Source of the DNA: Latrodectus hesperus
Taxonomy: Eukaryota > Arthropoda > Arachnida > Araneae > Theridiidae
Assembly (NCBI GenBank): GCA_037975125.1
Contig: CM075853.1
Location: forward strand, 89,042,395-89,106,394
Length of the DNA stretch: 64,000 nt
Direction: 5' to 3'
Under the pieces are notes generated by a model that saw only the letters and a list, made by a program, of their open reading frames with translations, made no database searches and was not told where the DNA came from. This document shows positions 1 through 12,610 of the stretch, in pieces. Within the stretch, counting starts at the first letter, position 1, and each line of letters begins with the position of its first letter. Both the position numbers and the translations under genes were made by a program.

Positions 1-2390
1 TAAATGCTGTTATTAAGCGCAATTTAAACATGCGTGTTTAAGTGCTGAAATCTATAGTTTACGTAACTTGACAAACTACATTCCCACGTCAAGTTTCAAA
101 ATTATCTCAATTTCTCTAAATGAGCTTTTTTCTTTCAACAAAATTTTTTTATCTCTTCTTAATGCCTCATAGAAGCTTTTAATGATTTATGTCTGCCGCA
201 GTAAGCATCGATATAATCTAAAAAATAAAGAAAGAAACATGTTTTTTTATTATCTGGAAACTTTCGGGTGTGAATTTAGTATGAAATTTGTTATATAATC
301 ATTGAAGAATAATACAGAGTTCCAATAAATATTCAATTCTGAATTATTAAAAAATGTATTATTTATTTTATTATAATCTAAACAATCATCAGAAGCTAGA
401 ATTACACTTTTGTGTCAGTGCCGCATATAATCTTTTACGTCTTTAAGCGTTCATTTAAAGAAGGATCCCGAATAAAATTGCATTGCTGTAAATACAGCTT
501 TATTAGTGGTATTTCCTTGAAAAAGAAATGTCCAGAGAAATTCATTCCTCAAATTATTTACCTATATGTAGGAAATTACTCGAATGGTATCACATTCTAT
601 ATAAATATTCAATATTTCATTTGCGTTTTCAATAACAAAATATTTGGTTCAAGCAAAATAGTAATTAAAAATATGTTGCATTTTCTAATTTGTTAAACTT
701 AAAATCTGGGAAAAAAAAAAACTAATGAAGTTATCTGAAAATATATCATTTAAAAGCGTTATTTTTACTTTACAAATGCCAAATATTTGAGTTTAAGCTA
801 TTAACTCAAAAGCTCTCCAATACTTTTAAACAATGTCCCTGTTCCTAAAAAATGCAATAGATAATTAAATATTCAAAAATCATACGCTTATTACAGTCAC
901 ACAAAATACATTTTGGGGAATCCACCTTGCCAATTCAGTAGAGGTGATCTTCCAATTTAAAATCTTTATTGCATTTGCTATTAATAAGCCTAATAAATAC
1001 TATACTATTAATTTAATGATGTTATTTCAATAAAAATATCATGAAGTTGTGAGGTGGAACTCTAGAGGAGTAGATCCTTTAATATTAATTAAGTATATAT
1101 ATGCAGGAAAAAAATTTAACGAAATTTATTTCAACTTGGACATTTGCGAAGACACGATATGCAATAAACATTTTTTGAGAAGTAAGCTAATTGATTATCT
1201 TAGCAAATTTAATATTAAATGAAATCAAATAAATGAACAAACATTATTATTATATTAGAAGAAATTTTCTTTCCGTGCAGCAGAAATGAATAATATCTAC
1301 AAATTGAAGTAAAATATTTTATCTAGACCTATGTTTATTTAACTCTGTTGGCTCCCTTTCTCATGAAGATATCGCAGCAAAATTTATCTTTTAAAGTTTC
1401 TTAGAAGCATTTCTCAGATTTTAATCTTATTTTCCGTCTCTGTTTGATTGTATGCTTTATCACGTGTTATTTCGCAATCAAATTAGAAAGAACCATTAGA
1501 GACAGATATCTGAATTTGTTTTTGTTTATTATGAGGGCAAAGTGTATTTGGAAATTAAAAATAAAGCTAAATTTATAAAATAACGTAAAATTTGTTCATT
1601 AATGTTGTATTTGAGCAGGAAAATTATATTGATGATTGTCTATGAGAATGTGAGATCTGGAAATAAATTAATGCTGAATCAAGAGTGAAATGGCCTATTT
1701 TCCGTCGAGATTTGCAATCAGACCCATTAACTGGGGACATGAAATGCGTCCCATCATACAAAATAGATTATAAGTTGTATAATTTAAAGTAAAGGCTGCA
1801 GTACCTTCATTAGGAAAAACATTTCATGTCATTCGATAGTAGGATAGTTGATCCTCGACCTTTCAAATATTAGTGCATTAATAGGGCCTATGCACATTGA
1901 TCTGTTTATGTTAATGTAATTCTGTCTTTTTTGCGTAAAAATTTAGGAAGAAAACTATTAGTTCAAATGTATTGACAATGTTTTTATGCATTATTTAAAT
2001 TATTAATATCCCAAATATAAGTTATGAAATCTTGTTCTTCCTGTTTTCTTTCTCATTCTCGCTTTCTTGATTCTTAAGTCTGGTTTCTGAATCCTTTCAA
2101 TATGATACATTTTGAGATAAATATTTTTGTGAAAATCCCATCTGAATAGCTCCATAGTTGGAAAATGTTAGTTTTTAGAACAATTTAAAGTGGTCAACTA
2201 GTTTTAAATGAAGCTACAACAATCAAGTCAAAAGGTCAACATTCAGATTAAACAATGATTTTTGTAAACGTTTTCAACAAAAACACTGTGAAAATCGTTA
2301 GCTTCTTGGGACAACATCCGAGCATTACTTCCTCTTCACCACCACTCTTTACTACCTCAGAGGAGAAGGGTAACACAGAGGTGAAAGGTT
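1..2390. other. AT-rich stretch without a recognisable gene
   Basis: Both strands were read. There are only short AT-driven open frames; the longest (412-696, plus, 94 codons) is rich in Ile, Phe, Asn and Lys and resembles no family I know. No tRNA-like box, long repeat or transposase motif is visible. It is probably intergenic or intronic. Confidence 0.5.
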
Positions 2391-2835
2391 TTTTTTGTTT
2401 GTTTTGGTTTTGTTCAGCTTTTAGTTGAATTCCGGCGGGGTGCAGGACAGAGAGGACCTCGCCTTGTAATGAGAGTTGCTGTTCTTTTAAGCTCCCTTAT
2501 CCTACTTAAATATAGCATTATTATGCTCATAGAGACCCCAGTATCCTTTTGTCAAAATAACCAATTAGTTAGGCTTCTTAAGCCATTTTATTAATAAGTG
2601 TTATGTTATTGGAGACATCAGTCTCGAAATTAATGATTAATCAATTGTTTGGGCTTCTTAAGCCTGTTTCATATGTAATTATTTTGAATGCTTAAGACGC
2701 CAGTCTCGTATGAATATATCTATGGGCTTTCCAAGCCATATTTGATTTCTAATGTATTTTGTTATGTGATGCACAGAATATAAATTAAAACTAGCATCAG
2801 TAAATTCGTGATCCTTTCTTTCCTCCAAGACCTGC
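2391..2835. repeat. GC-richer block enclosing a tandem repeat, possibly a solo-LTR-like remnant
   Basis: This block is clearly richer in G+C than its surroundings (the CGGCGGGGTGCAGG region near 2434) and differs from the flanking AT-rich DNA. It runs into the ~80-bp tandem repeat at 2531-2745 and then into an AATATAAATTAAAA stretch near 2777. A regulatory LTR with internal tandem repeats would look like this. No second LTR, primer-binding site or polymerase motif was seen, so the LTR reading is only a guess. It could also be an unclassified satellite-like insertion. Confidence 0.25.
2531..2745. repeat. Three tandem ~80-bp units, each with a GGCTTCTTAAGCC-type palindrome
   Basis: Three units repeat two landmarks in order. 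The first is an AGAC box: agagacccca at 2531, ggagacatca at 2611, taagacgcca at 2693. The second, about 40 bp later, is a palindromic box: ggcttcttaagcc at 2572 and 2652, and the degenerate gggctttccaagcc at 2724. The spacing is 80-82 bp for the AGAC box and 80 then 73 bp for the palindrome. The sequence between is AT-rich and has drifted more than the boxes. The function is unknown; repeated transcription-factor sites in an LTR or enhancer are possible. Confidence 0.7.
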
Positions 2836-3799
2836 ATAGTAAAAATTCTTTCACAAATGAATTACCATTTCGAAATAGAAAGAGGGAGAACTTAACTAAC
2901 ACAATGTAATTTGCTTAACTTATTTTATAAGAGATCTCTTCATGACATTAATAAATTTGAAAAAATTCAGTTAGGAATCAAATTAATATTAGATTTTGAC
3001 AGAGTACCAATAGGAATGTTTAGTAAAATAATAAAAATGTTCCGCGAATGTTGGTCATAGATATGTATTTTTAATAATGGAATTGTTCTTGATGGAGTAA
3101 ATTTTATTTGAAATGAATTTAAAGCCAGAAAAAACTGCATTTTTAAGTTATAAAATTTTTTTTCAATACTTGTGGAAATCAGCTCTATAAAAACAATATA
3201 GAAATGTATTAATCACTAACTTTCCACTCTATTAAAATGCTTCCAATATAACTGAAACCCAATTTTCCAATTGAAAGTTATAGCTAAATTGATAATTTAG
3301 TTGAATAAGTTTTAGTTGAATGGTATTTTGAAAATTATACATAATTTTGCATGCATCAAAGATTAATACTTTTACATCAATGCTTCAATATACTGCCTGT
3401 AAATGAATTTATGGATTTTGATAATTTACATAATGAGAGCTTTAATCTGTTTTTCTGTTGTTAATCATCACAAAATGGAAATTTCTGACGATTGAACGAT
3501 TCATTCTGCTGTAGAAATTCGTTTCATATTTTATAATTCTTTTTTTACTATTTCAGAGAATAATTCAAATTTATTTCAAAGTACAGAGTATATTCTTGCT
3601 TTCCAAAAGAAGCTTTTAATAATGCAACGATGAATTCATTACAATATTTCTGAAACACCAAGAATAGCAATTTATAAAATTTTGGAGTTCATAGAAAAGT
3701 TATTACACTAAGAAGACTAAGAAGGAATATGTATGCAGAAAGTTGTACGTATATTATGATTCAATTCTAATTTTATTTTGCGTTTAATTTCTATGTAGT

Positions 3800-3887
3800 A
3801 AAATTATTTTCTACTTATAATTTACTATATTGGTTAAACTATTTCAATATTTAACCAATATAGAAATATAAGTTAAAAAATAATTTT
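3800..3887. repeat. Long imperfect hairpin (inverted repeat), 38-39-bp arms
   Basis: The left arm 3800-3838 and the reverse complement of 3850-3887 align over about 39 positions with only a few mismatches or indels. The inner 14 bp (ctatattggttaaa at 3825-3838, against 3850-3863) are perfect. The loop is 11 nt. A foldback or MITE remnant is the simplest reading; a pre-miRNA-like transcript is possible but unproven. No target-site duplication was recognised. Confidence 0.75.
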
Positions 3888-5340
3888 AATAATATTGGAT
3901 TCTAGTAGATATGATTTCCTATTAGATTATTTTAATTCACAACTTATGAAATGTAGCATTCATTTTTATTTCTTAAATTCAATAATAATCTTAGGAAATA
4001 TGCCCTTTTACTATATTTCTTTTAATCATCAAATTAATAAAAATATTACTAACTGTTTATAAAACAATCTGACAAATATGTAATTAGTAGATGAAATAAC
4101 AAATTAAGTGAAGAAAAATTACCTTTATACTTGACATTAATGATCACATAGGGCTTCTTATTTTAAATTTTTTGGAGCAAAACATTTTACGTAAACTCAT
4201 TTTAGGAATCATGATAATGTAAAAATTAAACTGGGATTTTTTAATGAAAAATAGTTTCTTATTAGAAAGAATAATCTTTAATAAAGTTTAATTGAAATAC
4301 AAATAATATGCTCAGATAATATATTGTATATGTTAGAAAATTTTGTGATTTGGTTAAATTCCGGATATTTCTTATTTTAATAAAGGTATTCATCATTTAA
4401 AAATATTCATCTTGATCAGAATAACTAAAAAGCATAAGATTAGTAACATAATACATTTTTATTTAATTTATTTAAAACTGACACTTTTGATTCCTTTTCA
4501 TACCTCTGTTTATCAGAAAATTTTTTCTAACATTTAGTAAAATGCTGTAACTAAATTTCATCGAAATTTCATCTCTTTAAGTACACTATACAAGCAAATA
4601 AAACGCTATGTAGGTATATAAAATATTCATAATTTTTGTTTGTTTTTCTTTATCATATGTAAATTAAAGATTTTAGAGATTGAATTGTACAGATTATGCA
4701 TTGCAAGCAAAGAAATCTACCATCTTTACATGCATGTGTATAAAATATGTCAAGGAAAATTGTGAAAAACAAACATAAAGACACTATATTTAAAATCTGG
4801 ATGGATTAAAAAGACTTATTCTATTAATTTTAAGTTACTACTGAATGCTGAAGTTATGCAACTGGGAGATCAGAAAGACCTTCGTGATTACATCTTCATG
4901 TTCCTCTTAAGTCATCCCCGAACAAACATAAGTGAATATACAGGAGAATTATCACTCTAAAAGTCAGCATTTTTTAAGAAAGTAGCGTTTTTTGTTTGCC
5001 AAGTTATCGAATAATTTAGAGTGATCACGCAAGTTGGCAACGAGATCAGTACATGAAACATGATAGACTGATCTTCCTGTTTTTACAGTGTCGCTTATTT
5101 TTATTTTAAGTTTAAGGATTTTTATTTTAATTTTTATTTTAAGGAGATAAAATTTAGAGCAAAAATTTGTTAAGACGTTATGATGATGCACATGCATCCT
5201 ATAATGGAAAACAATCATTCATAAGATAAACTATAAGATCCACTTTTTAATGTAATATTTGAACAAATTTCAATTTCTGCTACAAGCTCAAAACGACTTT
5301 TTGTATTCCTATCACTTGGAATCGATATCTAAATTACAAT

Positions 5341-5406
5341 AAACCTAATGAAATAAGATTCTGTCAAAAATTATTTTTTGACAGAATCTTATTTCATATA
5401 GGTTTA
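5341..5406. repeat. Near-perfect hairpin, 23-bp perfect core stem and 4-nt loop
   Basis: Positions 5348-5370 are the exact reverse complement of 5375-5397, separated by a TTAT loop. The pairing continues outward for about 8 bp (aaaccta before, ataggttt after) with a one-base bulge, giving arms of about 31 bp. Such length is very unlikely by chance even in AT-rich DNA. It is probably a short foldback element or a recent templated inversion. Confidence 0.85.
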
Positions 5407-6768
5407 CTGTTCATCGAATTTTGTATTTGGCAAAGATTGTTTTCAATTGCCTTTTGTGTGTACCCAGTAATGAATTTTTAAACCATAATGATTACAGTTA
5501 CAGTTTATTTTAAAGCAGATAAATAATAAATTTTGCCCTTCCTAAAAATAAAATTTGATATTTTATGCTGAAAGAAAACAAAGGCAGCAAACGTTATACG
5601 TAAATGTCATCAAAAAGTGTCATTGAATAACTGCTTACATTTGATTTTGACATAAGTTCTCGATTCAATAATTGCTTTAGACAGCAATATACATTAAATT
5701 AAGTCAGTATTTTCATTTTCTCTATTAAAGCAAATTTTTTATTCCTCTTTCATCTCTTTTTCTTAAAATTTATCAAAATTAATAAACAAGTTCTATATTA
5801 ACCATTTCTGTATATAGGATTCATATGAATTAATCCTGTAATTAAATGCGATCATTTGAAATTCCATTTTTAAATGCAAGAGATGAAAAAAATGGGAGCA
5901 TGAAAACAATTTTTTTAATACCTGAAACATCTTTTTCATTTAAGAGTATTTTATGAAGTTCGTACTATTTTTATTTTTTATTTTTATCATTTTTTAAATT
6001 TTTATTTTTTTGAGGATCTTACATATTGACTTTATAACGATACATTAACAAAAACATTTTTCAATATCTCTTCACAGCAACTCTTGTTGAAATTGATTCG
6101 ATTTTCTTTAATTATAATATAACTGACCACATAGATTCTAAAATATGTCGATGAAAAAGAAGAACTTAAGACAACTTTTCTCGATTTCTGAAACGATATT
6201 TTCATGGTAAGTAGCTTAAGCATCTATTTTCTCTGTAGCACAAAAATGGCTTCTCTTTATTTTTTCTTTTAGCCATTTCTTATTCTTGTGTGTTAATGCG
6301 TATTTTACGATCTTCAAAGCTGTATAAACTACGTACCATTATTCTAATGTATTCTACTGTAATTTGAGTAAAAAAATGTTTTCGCGTTAGAATACTTTTA
6401 TAAATCAAATAATCATTTCTTTTTTGTCTTTATTCCCTGACATCATAATAAGGATCATTTTGAAAAAAAAAAATATCCATTGATTTTTAAAAATATGAGC
6501 TTGATAGTGTAAAAATTATATGGTTTTAAAACTCATAAGGAAAATAAGTAATAAATGACATTTATTAAAAAGAGTAAATGCGAATGCAAAAAGTAAATAT
6601 ACAATATACACACACACTCTTCACTTAAAAAATGTTATTTTAGCATTTTACACAGAATGATTTTTACAAAATATATACTATATAGTTTATATGATAAAAT
6701 TTTATTGAATTTCGATTATATACATATTCTGTTTATCTATATCTATCTATCAATATAAGAGTATATAT

Positions 6769-6808
6769 GTGTGTGTGTGTGTGTGCATCATTATTCTCTG
6801 TCTCTCTC

Positions 6809-6888
<80 letters not shown>
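6769..6888. repeat. Compound microsatellite (GT)n ... (CA)n(TA)n
   Basis: A short (TA)/(GT) tract ends at 6785. It is followed by a 26-nt pyrimidine-rich spacer, then (AC)n from 6812 to 6871 and (TA)n to 6888. The 5' TA-TG tract and the 3' CA-TA tract are complementary, so the block can fold on itself. The open frame across it (6733-6927, minus) is only translated repeat. Confidence 0.95.
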
Positions 6889-6972
6889 ATTTTTTTTAAA
6901 TAAAATTAATAATTTAACAATAGTCAATTAATTTAAGGTCCATATTTGGAAGTAATAAAAATTACCTATACT

Positions 6973-7020
6973 TACGGCATTTATTGGAAAATTATCTACG
7001 GCAATTATTGGAAAACTATG
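6973..7020. repeat. Two-copy 24-bp tandem duplication
   Basis: 6973-6996 and 6997-7020 both begin tacggc and match at 21 of 24 positions. This is a small local duplication with no apparent function. Confidence 0.85.
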
Positions 7021-7728
7021 TGAAACGCATGGGAGTTATGCTTTTCACATAATTTTTTTCGAATGAATTATTTAATGCATGTTTTCAAATTGTCATATCT
7101 TATTATCTATGAACTTGAGGTTTCCTCGAATCGAAATCTTCATCCAAAAAATTACCTTGAACAAAGAAAGCGAAATATTTTCATGAATAAAATATTCATT
7201 TAATTTTGTGCTGATTCTATAATAGGGCGTTAAGATCTTTTCTTCAAAAAATAATCATGAAGTATGCAAGAAAAATAGATTATGTTTATGTATTTCATAA
7301 TTTTCGAAAATTAGTTTTTCGGTAAAATAACGAAACAAATATGCTCTCATCAGGTCATGGTGTAGGCTGTGCAGACAGGTTTTTTCTTTTTGATTAGTAA
7401 CTTTTTCAGGGTTTTTTTTCCGTAAACAAAAGTAGCTTGATATAAGTAGGTTGACTGGTTTTTGTGTGTTTACTCTTTTTCCACCCCTTAACATCAGACC
7501 TATTTTAGCTTCTAATTGAATGATGGAAAAAATAGTATATAAAATAAATAATCACACTGAGCAATCTGGAGATCTCATATCGTGCGAAACAAGGAAGGTG
7601 ACAGTGTTCTTCCAAGTTTAGCCATTGAATTATGGGAGCTATTTTTATACTAGGTTAAAAAACCAGTTTGTAAAATGAACACAATAATACTTATCCTATT
7701 GTGTTTCAATTATTGGATGAAATATATT

Positions 7729-7779
7729 TTTTATTTGAGAGTTTAAATTATATTGAATAATTTAAACTCTCAAATAAAA
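7729..7779. repeat. Perfect hairpin with 22-bp arms and 7-nt loop
   Basis: 7729-7750 is the exact reverse complement of 7758-7779; the loop is tattgaa. No flanking duplication is evident. The perfect stem suggests recent origin or a templated-repair event. Confidence 0.85.
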
Positions 7780-7975
7780 CTTCTCTTTTTTAAGGATATG
7801 TATATTAATTTTCTCTAAGGAATTGCATATAATTTTATTGTTGAATGAGTTTATTAAAAAGAAAACAAATGATGTAATGTAATAATATTCTACATTTTTA
7901 TTTTTGTCAAAATTAATCCCAAGATTAACGGCATAGGAATATTTGTCATGATTATTAATTGGAATAAATATGAAA

Positions 7976-7980
<5 letters not shown>

Positions 7981-8028
<48 letters not shown>
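7981..8028. repeat. (TA)n microsatellite
   Basis: About 24 uninterrupted TA units. The 106-codon minus-strand frame over it reads as an Ile-Tyr repeat and is not a gene. Confidence 0.97.
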
Positions 8029-8030
<2 letters not shown>

Positions 8031-10912
8031 AAACAAATTCCACTCCTTTGAATATATAGTAATTGTGAATATTATGCCTCATATATTTTATTGCCTTGAA
8101 TTTTATTTACCTCACTTGATGAAAAATGATGAGCATTTCTAGTATTTTCTGATTCTCAGATAGTGTTTAATTTTTTTTAATAAAAAAATACATCTTCTAT
8201 AAATTTAGTAATCGAAAAAAGGTAGAATGTCCGGTTTTTGGGAGGAGGATTATTGGTGAACATTTATGTTTCTCATATCTGTAGTCATCTCCCTTCAAAA
8301 TGTGAGATCTAAAGTTATTAATTTAATTTTAGGTATGTAGAGGAGATCCATTTCAGTCTGTCTCATATTATCAAAAAGTTGAAAAATTCATCATTACCCG
8401 CTTTTTATTACTTATGGAGACAACGCTGTGATTTTTCGAGTCCTTCAACAAGTAATTGAAATCAGCACATGGCAATGATATCTGTGGTTACCATTTTCTT
8501 CACTGTCAACAGTGAAAAGTATTATTTTTTAACGATTAAAATAATCAATCACATTTCACTTGCATTATAATACTTTAATCTTTGATCTAAGTGACAATAA
8601 AAACTACTAAAATTTGACTATTGAATTTAAAGAGTTAGATCTTAAATTGTTAGTAAGTTGACTTGTGAAAACATACATTCATTTTGTTTTAGGAGTATTT
8701 GTATAATATAATATGTATTCCTAAATGTAAAAATAAGTATACATAAATGAGTTTGCACTAGAATCATAAATCATTTATTTTTTAAATACAATTTTTGATT
8801 TTATCTTAAATTATAATTATAGTTTTACGTAATTTACTCTGGTTTTTTTATTTTTTATTTTAAAATAAATTTACGGTTTTTGTTCCAACTTAAAGTCATT
8901 TATGTACACTTAAAAATACATTACCTTTGATTTATTGCAATTTTTTAAAAAATTTTTTATATAATTAAAATTGGATACTAAAGATATATTAAACATTTCA
9001 AAATTTTTAATGAAATATGATTAGTTGTACTTCATTACTTTATTTTTGGAATGTCTTAACACTACTATTCCAAATATCAAATTATATAAAATTATTGATA
9101 AAAGTTTTTGGAAAGTTGACAATAATAGTTTAAAATAATTTGTTTTCATTTTAGATAGAGAAGCACACTCGTACTGCTGTTAAATTATAATCTGTCTTTT
9201 TTCATTTCAATTAATAAATTTTCAATATAAACTTAAATTGTACGTGAATAAAATTTTATTTTATGAATTTCAACTAAAAATTTTGTTAAGTAACCATTTT
9301 AAAAACATTTTTAAATTCTTATGTAGAAAAAATTCAATTTACAAAAGAAAAATTGCTTTTAAATTTTTTAAATGGAATTCATTTTACAAAATTATTTTTT
9401 TAAAGAAAATAATTTATTTAATAAATATATTTCGTTTTTTTAATTACTTTCGTATATGATAAAGGATACTAATCGTATGTAAACATAATTCAGTATGCAT
9501 ACAAATTTTTTATACTAATGATTCTTGTAAGTTCTGATTGATATTTCTAGGCTGATTCATGTTTTTCCCGATGCTCAATGAATTTTTTTTTTTCGAATGG
9601 TAATCAAAATTTTCATTTTCACTAAAAATTAAGCTTACATTCAAATAAGAGCACGGTTTGTTTGGGATATTTCGCACTGTTTTGTCATACTAAAACTAAT
9701 TATTATTTATGTAAGCAAAGTGGGTTTGATGTGTAATTCCTCCTATGTTCCCTTTAAATATTATAGTAGAATCAAAAACCAAATTTTAATTTCTTTATTC
9801 TTTATTGTTTGGACATATGTTTCTATTCTCGCAAAATTTTCTCACAAATACAAAAGAGAAAAAATAGGCCAAAACTATAATATTTTTTATGGGTTATATC
9901 AATAAGTTTTCTTTTTGGCTTGTCGAAAAATGACTTCTTTATCTTCTGAGAGTAAGATAAATGCCTTAACGGGGTTAATATGGCGCTTAAACTCGTGAAT
10001 GATGATAGTGAGATTTACTTGTTCATTGCTCTACCAACTCATAAATTAACACCACTATTCATAAAAACTCATTCAACTCGTTTTACGCAGTAATTAGATG
10101 CCTCATAACTTTAATGCATTACATACGCTATTGATATAGAAATAAGTAAATAAGTTGGTATGTATAAACTCCAGAAAAATGTAAGCGGTTTAAAATCGGG
10201 ATCAATCTTAGTATTGAGAATTGCTTTTTCACTTAGGTTAATATAAATTTATTAATAAATACTAAAAATGTTTTTTATATTTTGAGTTATTTATATAGTT
10301 ATTTTTTGGAACAAAGAGATATTGAAGTTATATTGAATTCAGAATGTAATCGAAATATATATTGCTTTTATTCACAATATATGAATATTTTCTTAAAAAA
10401 AACACTATATTTTCACGAAAATCTTAAAAAGTAAATTTTTACTGGAGTATAATGAGAGTAAAAAAAAAAAGATTTTTTTAAATACAATATTAAAGTATGA
10501 TTATACTTTTCTCTCTTAATTAAATGAAATAGAGAGGGTTATTAATGAGAGTACTCACAGGCTCGTAATTATGTTTTTACGGAAACAGTAATAATACATA
10601 TTAAGTATTTCTTGCGGGCAAAATTTTCGCCGGAAATTTTTTTTAAATCCTGTCAGTAAATAGACTATACTGTTTAAAAATATGTGCAAATGCCTACTTC
10701 ATGGAATTTCTCTATGAAAGCTATACGCAGGGTTTAATTTAATCTTCCTCTTGAAGTGAATATTCAACTGTACAAAGGTATATGAATTCTTATAAGAACT
10801 CTCATAGGAATCAGAGGAGCTCTGCAATAGCAATCTATGCTTATAGTGAGAAAAACTTTGCCCGTAAGTGCAGTTAGAGCCACAATGCCAAAGTTTAAAA
10901 GGATTACATCAG
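8029..10912. other. AT-rich stretch without a recognisable gene
   Basis: Only low-complexity frames (for example 9238-9459 and 9720-9905, plus). No repeat family, tRNA-like box or transposase motif was recognised. Confidence 0.5.
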
Positions 10913-11018
10913 GGCTGGTTCTCTGAATGTTGTGCTTGGAAAAAGACGGTTTGCAAGTGAGTCAGCGATTATGGAGAAACTTGCAACTTCAGCTTCTTCA
11001 AATTTTTCAAACGTCAGT
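10913..11018 (+). CDS. Doubtful exon-like stretch, unknown product
   Basis: A 106-bp stretch lies between an acceptor-like AG at 10911-10912 and a strong donor-like GTAAGT at 11019. It reads as 35 residues without a stop, including VVLGKRRFASESAIMEKL. The composition (Ser, Lys, Arg, Glu) is less AT-driven than the random frames around it. The acceptor lacks a good pyrimidine tract, no partner exon is visible, and the sequence matches no family I recognise. Chance is the main alternative. Confidence 0.15.
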
Positions 11019-11122
11019 GTAAGTGGTCGCTAAATAGCACCGGTTCTGGAATTTCCATAGGTAACTTTAAACATGATTTTACCCAAAAATTTGAAATTGT
11101 ATTCTTACACTATGTAACAGAT

Positions 11123-11173
11123 AGTCCAACTCAGGGCTATGTACAGGGAAGTACTCTGTTTTAACAACAACTC
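11123..11173 (+). repeat. Tail fragment of the dispersed repeat also at about 36169-36217
   Basis: The segment shares tcagggctatgtacaggg (second copy tcagggctaagtacaggg) and the downstream taacaacaac with 36169-36217. Only this roughly 50-bp end is recognisable here; the body upstream does not align by eye. Confidence 0.6.
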
Positions 11174-12610
11174 TTACATCATCCATTTTGAACAATAACT
11201 GAAAACATTCATTTTTTAAAATTTTGCCTTACGTTTTTTGTGAAGGATCCAAGTGGGTGAATTTTATTCATTGCATATCTTATTGACAGATGATACTTAT
11301 TCGCTGGTTTCGTCATAGCACATATGCATTGCTAATGCTGATGGGACTATCCGTTTATAGCATCATCGGCATTTAGTTGGATGAATTTTTAAATAGACTA
11401 GTTGTTGTGAACACATAGAACTACGACATATGGAGTTTCAACAATTTTCATGCCCAACAGTAATAATCACTGCATCACCTAAACATTCTAACTTAGAGTT
11501 TATTAACGTCGAATTTTATTTTACATTTTTTTCTTCAAAAAATTACAATGAATAGGTTTGTTCGGTATACCATTACCTGTGAACGATACAGAAGATTTCT
11601 AGATGATTATATTAACCTGAAGTTGATGCATGGTGGTTGTTCGACCACCACAATACATTGCAAGCCAGAGCAAAAACTCATAATGTGATGAGTTTCGAAC
11701 ATACTGTCTACTTGATGTGATTTATACAAACTTGCCAGATGAACATGCTTGTGGTTGTTGATAATACGATTGTATGTTTTCAGTAGATGGTTGAGTAAAA
11801 AAGATATGCACATCTAATATACGAGTTTGAAAATTTAATAAAATATTATTATTCATTGAATTTTGAGTCATTTTGATTTTTGTTTCATCTTCATTGGATG
11901 GAGGAATTCCGAACAATTATTTTCTGATGATAATTTTAACCACATGATTCACATAACATATATTTAAAATTTTATTTGTATTTATTCAGAGGAACCAAAG
12001 CTACAAACGAATCGCTTAATACCACTAGTATAAGTTTTATTCCCTGTATATTCCAATCCCTGACTGAAGAATAATAGCGGACTAACTAGATTTTTCATGC
12101 TTCGGAAAGTTTAAGAAATTTCTATTTAATAAAGTGTTAGATTTATATAAAACAACATGCTTATTAATAAGATATTAAACAGTAAATAATAAAAACTAAA
12201 TAATTAATTATTTTATATTATTAATATAGTATAGATGTGAGTGAAAAAAGAAAATAGAAAACTATTTAAAAAAGTTACTGTAATAGTAAATAAATTAGTA
12301 AGAAGTGTATAAGTGCATAGTATTACAGATAAAATGAACGAGAGAGATTTGAAAATTGAACTTTGTGCTTAAAATTAAATATAACTCTAGTTATAGTAGC
12401 TTGGTGAATAAAAATATCGCTCTTGGGACTGGAGAAGCACGGCATTGATACCTTACCACCTAAAAATGTTTGTGTTAAGAAAGCTTGTGCATATTAAATG
12501 TACTGTGAGATCCAAATCTCTTTTCAACTGGAATGGTGTGGTATAAAACCAAAGTCAACCTTGCCATTTTACAATAGACCCGTTAAGGTTAGACTTTTGA
12601 TTGAGCAAAG
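11174..12610. other. No gene recognised
   Basis: Two overlapping minus-strand frames lie at 11607-11813 and 11722-11916. Their composition (Gln, Ser, Pro, His, Thr) is less AT-biased than usual here, but neither shows a domain I can name. The rest is AT-rich and featureless. Confidence 0.4.

Larger units (their letters stand above)
2836..6768. other. AT-rich non-coding stretch (hairpins listed separately)
   Basis: Apart from the hairpins at 3800-3887 and 5341-5406 I see nothing definable. Open frames at 4964-5218 and 6032-6223 (minus) are short, have no domain signature, and follow local base composition. Confidence 0.5.

Noticed and set aside
11607..11916. Overlapping minus-strand frames of 64-68 codons with balanced composition
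   Set aside because: I compared them with piggyBac, hAT and Tc1 patterns and found no convincing match; left as unassigned.
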